Shown in pieces: positions 6,919 through 13,018 of a DNA stretch of 15,028 bases. The position numbers were made by a program, and so were the translations under genes. Source of the stretch: CAZOEL01 sp964578835 (GTDB lineage Bacteria; Desulfobacterota; Syntrophobacteria; Syntrophobacterales; Syntrophobacteraceae); the NCBI GenBank assembly GCA_964578835.1, contig CAZOEL010000117.1, positions 1 through 15,028 of the forward strand, written 5' to 3'. Position 1 is the stretch's first letter. The number at the start of each line of letters is the position of its first letter. The notes under the pieces are model-generated. The model did not search any database, was not told where the DNA came from, and worked only from the letters and a program-made list of their open reading frames with translations.

Positions 6919-7203
6919 ATGCGTTTTTTTTCTTTGGTTGATTTCCAATACATGGTTATCGCTTTCTTCCTTGGAATTGTGGCCTCCATTCTTGTCTACA
7001 TCGCATGGGGAAGCTATCCGCTTCACCGGAAAGAGGTGAGCGAAGAGGAGATGGAAGAGCTTCACGGCCATGAAATACACACGGGCCATAAAGCAAAGAA
7101 GAATCCCATCGCCCCTCTTCTCATTTTTGTCTACGTGGGCATAACTCTTTGGTCCATTGCCTACATGGTGTACACCGGGATTATGAAAGCGACGGCTTTC
7201 TAA
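6919..7203 (+). CDS. Small two-helix membrane protein resembling the CcoP membrane anchor
   Basis: A 94-residue protein with no haem motif. It has a hydrophobic helix at about residues 10-30, a charged loop with several His residues (GHEIHTGHK near 50-58), and a second helix at about 65-90 that begins KNPIAPLLIF and reads on to IAYMVYTGI. CcoP subunits of cbb3 oxidases normally have an NP-containing helix of this style in front of two c-haem domains. This protein looks like that anchor without the haems, while a haem domain is fused to CcoO upstream. It would therefore be a structural oxidase subunit. The assignment rests on helix style and position and is an inference. It starts 3 nt after the previous stop and ends the tightly packed block; about 90 nt follow before the next gene. 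Confidence 0.55.
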   Translation: MRFFSLVDFQYMVIAFFLGIVASILVYIAWGSYPLHRKEVSEEEMEELHGHEIHTGHKAKKNPIAPLLIFVYVGITLWSIAYMVYTGIMKATAF

Positions 7204-7227
7204 TCAAGAGATTGTGAGAAAAGGGCT

Positions 7228-7253
7228 GTCGGGCTTCGAGCTTTCGATCCGAC
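7228..7253 (+). other. Hairpin in the gap between the CcoP-anchor-like gene and the next gene
   Basis: GTCGG (7228-7232) pairs with CCGAC (7249-7253). Inside it TCGA (7236-7239) pairs with TCGA (7244-7247) around a 4-nt loop, with an asymmetric internal bulge. No T-run follows on the plus strand, so this is not a standard intrinsic terminator. It could be a processing or stability element that sets the expression of downstream genes apart from the oxidase block. It could also be chance. Confidence 0.25.
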
Positions 7254-7292
7254 TCTGATTTGAGACTCTGTCGAAATACGTGGGAAAGCAAT

Positions 7293-7598
7293 ATGGAAGA
7301 GCATCAAGAGAAAGATACCGGGTGGGGAGACGCGAAAAGTTGGCTGATCGTCTCGGGCATTGGCGCGGGTTTTTTGATTTGGGGGCTCATGCTCTATTTC
7401 TTTATAGGAGACAAAGGCTCTCCGGTGTGGGATTACAGCATCATAGAGGATATACCCGGGCAGGCGACCTATTCGACCAACAGCCCCAGGCAATTTCCGG
7501 CCCTCATTCCCCATCCCGTGCAGCAGAAGCCGGTTGAGCAGCATGTTATGGGGCCGCAGAATAGTCCCGGTCAATCGCAAAAGGGGACAAAGCCATGA
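7293..7598 (+). CDS. Small single-helix membrane protein of unknown function in the oxidase cluster
   Basis: A 101-residue protein with a hydrophilic N terminus (MEEHQEKDTGWGDAKSW), one membrane helix at about residues 18-38 (SGIGAGFLIWGLMLYFF), and a long Pro/Gln-rich periplasmic tail with WDYSIIEDIPGQATYST and repeated PQ/HPVQQ-type segments. I do not recognise a family. Its place between the oxidase subunits and the ActE-like cytochrome suggests an accessory or linker subunit of the complex. An in-frame TTG at 7260 would lengthen it by 11 residues, but ATG 7293 gives a more usual N terminus with GGGAAAG just upstream. Its stop overlaps the start of the next gene by ATGA, indicating coupling. 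Confidence 0.75.
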   Translation: MEEHQEKDTGWGDAKSWLIVSGIGAGFLIWGLMLYFFIGDKGSPVWDYSIIEDIPGQATYSTNSPRQFPALIPHPVQQKPVEQHVMGPQNSPGQSQKGTKP

Positions 7599-8119
7599 TC
7601 GCTTTTTGTCGAAGAATAGTCCGCTACTCGGGGCGCTTTGCGATGCCTCTCTTATGTTCTGTCCTCATGTTTTCCATACTTTGCGGCTGCGATTACGCAA
7701 GAATGAAAGATGATGAGGCGCGCCAAACCTATGAAACCCAGTTCCCTGAAATGCCTACTAAGGCGATCCCCGTCAGCGGAGGTCTCCAGGTGTTGCGGGA
7801 AACCGATCCGGAAACGCTCAAAAACCCTCTACCGTTCAACGAGGCAACGGTTGAGCGCGGCAGAGTCGCCTACTTCCGCTACTGCGCGCAATGCCACGGA
7901 AAGAAGGCTGACGGGAACGGGACTGTCGGACAAAGCTTTGCGCCCCTGCCATCCAACCTTGCGTCAGCTGAAGTTCAGGAGCATAGCGACGGCCTGCTCT
8001 TTGTACGACTCAGCCTGGGGTTCAAAAGACAGCCACCATTGGCTGCAACCGTGGCTGAAGAAGACCGGTGGGCGGTAATCCATTATATAAGATCTCTCGC
8101 CGGCGGATCTAAGGGTTGA
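7595..8119 (+). CDS. actE: Lipid-anchored monohaem cytochrome c, ActE-like
   Basis: A 174-residue protein with a signal peptide ending in a lipobox (LCG followed by Cys32, then Asp33), so it is predicted to be a lipoprotein held at the inner membrane if the Asp+2 rule applies here. One c-haem site, CAQCH, lies at residues 97-101 followed by GKKADGNG. The pre-haem region (FPEMPTKAIPVSGG near 50-63) and the ending EEDRWAVIHYIRSL match the ActE pattern of alternative complex III, where ActE is a lipid-anchored monohaem subunit that links to the electron acceptor. The normal axial Met of the GxxMP segment is missing: the stretch reads FKRQPPL (residues 143-149), and there is no Met after residue 53. 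ActE is normally next to actD; here it sits after the oxidase genes. ATG overlaps the previous gene by 4 nt. Confidence 0.75.
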   Translation: MIAFCRRIVRYSGRFAMPLLCSVLMFSILCGCDYARMKDDEARQTYETQFPEMPTKAIPVSGGLQVLRETDPETLKNPLPFNEATVERGRVAYFRYCAQCHGKKADGNGTVGQSFAPLPSNLASAEVQEHSDGLLFVRLSLGFKRQPPLAATVAEEDRWAVIHYIRSLAGGSKG

Positions 8120-8135
8120 GGGAGAGACGAACCGC

Positions 8136-8834
8136 ATGTTTGATTTATTCCCTTTTATTATCGGTTTTCTGGGGAGCTTTCACTGTCTTGGAATGTGCGG
8201 CCCCCTTGTCCTTGCCTATTCCCTGCACTGCAATAAGTCCGAAGCAGAGAGCTCGACCTGCGGCGTCTTTTCATGGCGAAACGGGCTTCTACACCATGTG
8301 GCGTTCCATTCCGGACGGCTTCTGATGTACGCATTTCTTGGAGCCGTCGCCTCAGCTCTTTTCCAGGCTGCGGATTTGAGCGCTCTTTTTTCGAATATCA
8401 GAAGCAGCATGACGATAGGAGGAGGGATTCTGCTGATCTTCCTCGGATTGGTATTGCTTCATCTCATACCTCTGCCACAGTTTGTCAACGACTCCTTCTT
8501 TGCATCCGGATCGTTTATCGCATCCAAAGCGCGGCCGCTCCTGCATTCGCGCAGCGTAGCATCCAAGATAGCTCTTGGAGCCTGCACCGGCGCCCTTCCC
8601 TGCTGCCTTTCCTGGGCTATGATCATCACCGCGGCGACTGCGGACAGCATTTCGAAAGGTATATACACCATGCTGGCGTTCGGGCTGGGAACTACGCCGG
8701 CTCTCTTCTTTACAGGAGTCTCGGCCTCTTTTCTCTCTGCAAGACTGCGATTCCTGGGCGACAGGGCCGCCGCCATCTCCGTTATATCCTTGGGCTTCAT
8801 GCTGGTTTTGAGAGGAGCAACGGATCTTGTCTGA
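8136..8834 (+). CDS. DsbD_2/TauE-like membrane protein, probable oxidase assembly or copper handling
   Basis: A 232-residue polytopic membrane protein beginning with GFLGSFHCLGMCGPL (residues 10-24), the signature of the DsbD_2-like/sulfite exporter-like family often placed next to CcoI in cbb3 gene clusters. Two sets of Cys residues occur: Cys17 and Cys21 in helix 1, and Cys150, Cys156 and Cys157 in the later repeat (GACTGALPCCLSW). These paired Cys-containing helices are the usual internal repeat of the family, possibly for copper or thiol transfer. HSGRLLMYAFLGA near residues 58-70 is also typical. Database names such as sulfite exporter are misleading; the neighbouring CcoI indicates a role in oxidase maturation. 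It starts 16 nt after the previous stop with GGGAGAG upstream and overlaps the ccoI start by 8 nt. Confidence 0.75.
   Translation: MFDLFPFIIGFLGSFHCLGMCGPLVLAYSLHCNKSEAESSTCGVFSWRNGLLHHVAFHSGRLLMYAFLGAVASALFQAADLSALFSNIRSSMTIGGGILLIFLGLVLLHLIPLPQFVNDSFFASGSFIASKARPLLHSRSVASKIALGACTGALPCCLSWAMIITAATADSISKGIYTMLAFGLGTTPALFFTGVSASFLSARLRFLGDRAAAISVISLGFMLVLRGATDLV
8813..8817 (+). promoter_or_regulatory. Ribosome binding site supporting the TTG start of ccoI
   Basis: AGGAG lies 9 nt before TTG 8827 within the end of the previous gene. It supports initiation at this TTG in place of a later start, preserving the complete N-terminal metal-binding region. Confidence 0.55.
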
Positions 8835-11391
8835 AATAGAGGCAAAGGATTTGCCGCAAAAGCCTCAATCTCCATCAAAATCAACCCTCTCCAGCGAAAA
8901 ACCTTGCCGACTCTGCGGTTTTCCCGTGGGCAGATCTGGGGTCACCAGTAAAATCAATGGAGAAGTCCACCACTTCTGTTGCATCGGCTGCCAGCATGTT
9001 TTTCTCATTTTATTCCACAACCCGGAAGGTCCGCCGGTTGATTTCAGGAAAACCGAGCTCTATCGATCCTGCCTCGCATCCGGCCTCATAGCGCGGGGAA
9101 TGGACGAAAATAGAGATTCCTCCGTTCCGAACAACCAAACGCAACACGCCGCAGCGGGCGCAGCCATCGACGAATCGCTCTGTCAGGAGCTCATCTTCAG
9201 GGTTGACGGCATGTGGTGCTCAGCCTGCTCCTGGCTCATCGAAGAAGTTTTGCGAAAATCGAAAGGCATAGTCAAAGCAACGGTCACTTTTGCGTCGGAT
9301 ACGGCTCAAATCAAGTATATGCCGCATCGGATCACACCGAACGAGATCATCTCCCGAGTGTCAAGACTGGGCTACAGTGCGGCTCTTCCAAACGATCTCC
9401 AGGATGGCTCGTCGGAAAAAAGAAATCTGCTCCTGCGGTTCGGGATCTCGGCTATCCTGACAGTGAACGCCATGATGATCTCTTTTGCGCTCTATTACGG
9501 GTTTATCGAAGAGATCGGTCAGGAGGGCGTCCGCTATCTTTCTTATCCCGCCGCCATTCTCTCTGCTCTGGTTGTGTTTTACGGAGGATTCCCCATTCTC
9601 AAAAGAGCCTTCGTCGGATTGCGCTATGGAGGCGCGTCAATGGACACGCTGGTCGCATCCGGGGCTTTAGCCGCCTACATTTACAGCATCGTTCAGATGA
9701 TGAGCGGAAGCCTTCACGTTTATTTCGATACTGCGGCCATGCTCGTTACGCTCGTATTGCTCGGCAAATATATCGAGACGGAAGCCAGAGACAAAGTATC
9801 GAGGAGCATTACCGAGCTCTACAGGATGATGGGAGGAAAAGTTCGCCTGTCAATGGATAATAGGGAGAAATGGGTTTCCCAGGAAGCGATTGCCGCCGGA
9901 GATGAATTCCTTGTTCTCGAGGGAGAACGATGTCCGGTCGATGGTCGCATCGCTTCTGGAAAAGGCATGCTCGACATTTCGGCCTTAACGGGAGAGTCTC
10001 GGCCTGTCTCCAAATCCATGGGAGACGAAATCCTTGCGGGATCGTTGCTGCTCGAAGGCGAGCTAAAGCTCGAGGCGACCCATGTAGGATCGGAAAGCTC
10101 TTTGAGCCAATTGGTAAGCCTCATGCAGGAAGCTCTCTCGACAAAGAACAACGTGGAGCGCCTTGCAGACAATATCACCAGACGGATTGTGCCCGCAGTG
10201 CTTCTGCTTTCCCTTTGCACGGGCTTATTTCTGTTCATGACCGGATCCACGTCAGAGGAAGCCATTATCCGCGCTCTTTCCGTGCTGGTGATCACCTGTC
10301 CCTGCGCTTTGGGCATAGCAACGCCTTTAGCTAAAGTTGCAACTATCGGAATAGGCCGAAGCGAAGGCATCCTCATCCGGGATCACGGCGCATTGGAGAA
10401 GGTCCGGGATCTTGATGCGATCGTTTTCGATAAAACAGGCACGCTTACCGAAGGAAATTTCACCTTGAGGGAAATCGTAACGGTTGGCATCCCGGAGGAT
10501 GAAGCGTTGCGTCGCATAGCCTCTATAGAGATCAACTCCAATCATTTCATAGCGAAGGAAGCCGTGAGAAAAGCCAGTGAAAAGGCGCTGGAATTGGATG
10601 AAGCGACGGATTTTGAGTCAATTGAAGGGATGGGGGTAAAGGGAATTGTCGCCACCGATCTGGTGTTTGTTGGAAACCGGGGGCTTATGGAGATGCGCGG
10701 ATTGCTGGTTCCTCCTGTGCTCGATCGGCAGGCCCGGATGCAGGAGTCGGGTGGATCGACCGTCGTCTTCTTTGCATGGCGCGAAACCGTTCATGGTTTT
10801 ATGATCTTTGGAGACGCCATAAGGAACGACGCCCGAAGGTTGGTTGACGAGCTGCATGCGAGGGGAGTCTCGATCTGGCTCGTATCGGGAGATTCTACAG
10901 AGACAACCCGAGCCGTCGCCATGGAATTGGGCATAACGCAGTTTGAGGGAAAGGCCCTTCCGCGAGACAAGGTTGAAAGCGTGAGAAGGCTCCAGGCCGA
11001 CGGATTGCGAGTTGGAATGATTGGAGACGGAATGAACGACGCCGCAGCGCTTGCGGCGGCGGACGTCGGATTCGCCATCGGCGGAGGAGCGAACATACTG
11101 CAAGAATCATCGGACATTACTTTTCTTGGAGCCGATCCCACAAAGCTCCTCAAAGTTCTCCAGCTATCGGAGCTTGCATGGAAAGTGATTCGCGAGAACC
11201 TCTTTTTTGCTTTTGTTTACAATGCCTTGGGAATCCCCTTAGCCATGGCGGGATTTCTCAATCCGCTAGTGGCAGTCGCCGCCATGTTCGCCAGCAGCTT
11301 GACAGTAACTGCAAACACCTTGCGCATATCCAGGAGCTTCAGGACTCCTGTAAAAATTCCAAAAGGCCTTCGCCGGAATGACGCTGGATGA
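8827..11391 (+). CDS. ccoI: Copper-exporting P1B-type ATPase, CcoI-like, for cbb3 oxidase maturation
   Basis: An 854-residue P-type ATPase that should move Cu(I) across the inner membrane for insertion into CcoN. In order it has an N-terminal Cys cluster (CRLCG at 27-31 and FCCIGC at 50-55) of the CcoI-specific metal-binding type; an HMA domain with GMWCSACSW at 128-136; membrane helices; the actuator TGES at 388-391; the transport motif CPC at 491-493; the phosphorylation motif DKTGT at 535-539 (Asp535); and the hinge GDGMND at 733-738. Length and order are normal for CcoI. The nucleotide-domain HP dipeptide is His573-Phe574, which is unusual for P1B ATPases. TTG start has AGGAG 9 nt before it, and the gene overlaps the upstream DsbD_2-like gene by 8 nt. 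An 85-nt gap separates it from the next gene, which is probably independent. Confidence 0.93.
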   Translation: MSEIEAKDLPQKPQSPSKSTLSSEKPCRLCGFPVGRSGVTSKINGEVHHFCCIGCQHVFLILFHNPEGPPVDFRKTELYRSCLASGLIARGMDENRDSSVPNNQTQHAAAGAAIDESLCQELIFRVDGMWCSACSWLIEEVLRKSKGIVKATVTFASDTAQIKYMPHRITPNEIISRVSRLGYSAALPNDLQDGSSEKRNLLLRFGISAILTVNAMMISFALYYGFIEEIGQEGVRYLSYPAAILSALVVFYGGFPILKRAFVGLRYGGASMDTLVASGALAAYIYSIVQMMSGSLHVYFDTAAMLVTLVLLGKYIETEARDKVSRSITELYRMMGGKVRLSMDNREKWVSQEAIAAGDEFLVLEGERCPVDGRIASGKGMLDISALTGESRPVSKSMGDEILAGSLLLEGELKLEATHVGSESSLSQLVSLMQEALSTKNNVERLADNITRRIVPAVLLLSLCTGLFLFMTGSTSEEAIIRALSVLVITCPCALGIATPLAKVATIGIGRSEGILIRDHGALEKVRDLDAIVFDKTGTLTEGNFTLREIVTVGIPEDEALRRIASIEINSNHFIAKEAVRKASEKALELDEATDFESIEGMGVKGIVATDLVFVGNRGLMEMRGLLVPPVLDRQARMQESGGSTVVFFAWRETVHGFMIFGDAIRNDARRLVDELHARGVSIWLVSGDSTETTRAVAMELGITQFEGKALPRDKVESVRRLQADGLRVGMIGDGMNDAAALAAADVGFAIGGGANILQESSDITFLGADPTKLLKVLQLSELAWKVIRENLFFAFVYNALGIPLAMAGFLNPLVAVAAMFASSLTVTANTLRISRSFRTPVKIPKGLRRNDAG

Positions 11392-11476
11392 GTTTGGCGA
11401 CAGGCTATTCTGAAGAAGGCAAAGACCAGGCTTAGGAAAGAATGCGCTTTGTAGGGGGCTCTAATCGCTCTGCAGC

Positions 11477-12898
11477 ATGAAAAGGCGGACTGGAATCGAC
11501 ATGAAAAGCCGAATGGCTATCATTACGAGTTATTTTGAAAATGAGACATATGGACTTTTAGGCCCCCAAATGGCGGCCACTCTTATTGAGGAGAACACTT
11601 CCTACGAATGCATTGTAATCGGGGTAGATCGGCGCGATGACAAAGCGGTTCTCAAGAAAGCTCTTCAAGAATACTTCGGAGCCGAAAAGCCCATCCTTGG
11701 GTTCTCCAATCTGAGTGGTCGAGAAGATCTCTTCGACTTTGCCCGGGAACTGCGTGAAGAAGGCGCCATCACCATTCTTGGAGGCCCGCAGGCTGATGTG
11801 GACTATATAGGCGAGGAGGACCGGCAATCTTTCCCCCACCGGTTCCAGGGACTTTCCAGGCATTTCTCCTTCGCTGTCCATGGTCCCGGAGAACAGCTCA
11901 TTCCCTGGCTTCTGGAGGATGGAAAGGGACCTCTGAGAAGGATTGCAGGAGCCTTTTATCTGGGCGAAACCGAGCATCCCGTTGGAAACCGAGAAACAGC
12001 CTGGAATGAACAGCTCCTTCGGAAAGTCCGATGGGACAACTTCTACCGGTTGGGAAAGGAGGGGTTGATTTCTCACAAGGTTCTCGGGGTTCAAATTCTA
12101 GAGCATATCGGCTGCCCTCACGCAGGACGTACGCAAGATTTGGAAATCGCTTATCCGACTCACCTAAAAGCGAGATCCTCATCCCCGCTCATCATCAAGG
12201 TGCGAGGTTGCAGCTTTTGCGATGTCGCCACAGACAAAGGATTTCTGGGTTCTCTACCCATGGAGGCTGTTGTCGCCCAAATTCAATGCAGCCCCGAAGG
12301 AGAAGACGGACGCAAGGTTCCCCTGGAGCTCATCAACGAAAATCCGCTCCCGGGCTTGCCACGGTTGCTCGCAACGATCGAGGCGCAAGCAATCAAGCTT
12401 TCGGAAATTCACCTGATCACCCGTGCGGATTGGCTGCTCAAAGGCGAAGAGCGCCTTCAGGAGTCGCTGAGGATGGCCCGCCGCATGAGGATTAGAGTAA
12501 TCCTCAAGAGCGTAGGCTTTGAGTCTTTCGATGATGATATCCTGAGGAATCTGAACAAGGGTGTGAATGTTGCCGTCAACCTCAAAGCGATCGAGTTGAT
12601 GCGTAAAATGAAGAAGCTCTTCCCTTTCCAGTGGGGATATGCAAGGAGCGAAGGCGCAATCCACGGCTTTATTCACCCAACTCCATGGGATACCGATGAG
12701 ACCTCCTGGAATATTCAAGAGATAATTCAGCGTCATCGCCTCGATGAGGACATTCTCCCGTCCCATAGCATTCCTCTGGTGGTTCACCATGCGTCGGCCC
12801 TGGGGCGCTGGCTGCGGGAGATTGAGCTAAGAGAGAATATCCTGTTCAAGAGATTTGTGTCGGTTATCGGCTGGTGGGAAGACGCTCTACTGGAATAA
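11477..12898 (+). CDS. B12-binding/radical-SAM-like protein with a degenerate cluster motif
   Basis: A 473-residue protein. The N-terminal 150 residues look like a B12-binding Rossmann domain (ILGFSNLSG near 73-81, ITILGGPQADVDYIG near 98-112, then a HGPGEQLIPWLLE segment near 135-147), as in B12-dependent radical SAM enzymes, but lack an evident DxHxxG motif. The middle shows a radical-SAM-type barrel: a strand LIIKVRGCSFC at 238-248, then PMEAVVAQI, then NENPLPGLPRLL and a late GFESFDDDILRNLNKG at 347-362. The family CX3CX2C site is reduced to Cys245-X2-Cys248, with Cys213 (GCP) 32 residues earlier. It may bind a cluster through Cys213 plus the pair, or be an inactive relative. No substrate is clear. 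ATG 11477 is used; ATG 11501 is equally possible. Confidence 0.6.
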   Translation: MKRRTGIDMKSRMAIITSYFENETYGLLGPQMAATLIEENTSYECIVIGVDRRDDKAVLKKALQEYFGAEKPILGFSNLSGREDLFDFARELREEGAITILGGPQADVDYIGEEDRQSFPHRFQGLSRHFSFAVHGPGEQLIPWLLEDGKGPLRRIAGAFYLGETEHPVGNRETAWNEQLLRKVRWDNFYRLGKEGLISHKVLGVQILEHIGCPHAGRTQDLEIAYPTHLKARSSSPLIIKVRGCSFCDVATDKGFLGSLPMEAVVAQIQCSPEGEDGRKVPLELINENPLPGLPRLLATIEAQAIKLSEIHLITRADWLLKGEERLQESLRMARRMRIRVILKSVGFESFDDDILRNLNKGVNVAVNLKAIELMRKMKKLFPFQWGYARSEGAIHGFIHPTPWDTDETSWNIQEIIQRHRLDEDILPSHSIPLVVHHASALGRWLREIELRENILFKRFVSVIGWWEDALLE

Positions 12899-12933
12899 GG
12901 CGGAAGATAGGGAGCAATGCAGGAGAAGCGTGG

Positions 12934-12981
12934 CGCTGGAAAGACCGTACATTATGGAATAATTGTAAGTTCTTTCCAGCG
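12934..12981 (+). terminator. Perfect inverted repeat between convergent genes, candidate bidirectional terminator or pause
   Basis: CGCTGGAAAGA (12934-12944) and TCTTTCCAGCG (12971-12981) form an 11-bp perfect inverted repeat. Inside the loop ATTAT (12951-12955) and ATAAT (12959-12963) can pair again. The repeat lies in the 120-nt gap between the end of the plus-strand radical-SAM-like gene and the end of the minus-strand exported-protein gene, a natural place for a shared terminator. There is no T-run after either arm, so a classical Rho-independent terminator is not shown. Confidence 0.4.
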
Positions 12982-13018
12982 AAGCAAATGATGAATAGAA
13001 GCCTTACGCCGACGCTAA

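Noticed and set aside
8136..8834. Name as sulfite exporter
   Set aside because: The family label covers several roles; the neighbouring oxidase and CcoI genes point to copper or oxidase maturation, and no sulfite metabolism gene is nearby.
8273..8839. A 188-residue plus-strand frame overlapping the DsbD_2-like gene
   Set aside because: It is out of frame with a well-supported membrane protein and shows no family motif.
11380..11412. Tiny ATG-TGA frame across the ccoI stop
   Set aside because: Eleven codons with no ribosome binding site and no known leader peptide pattern.
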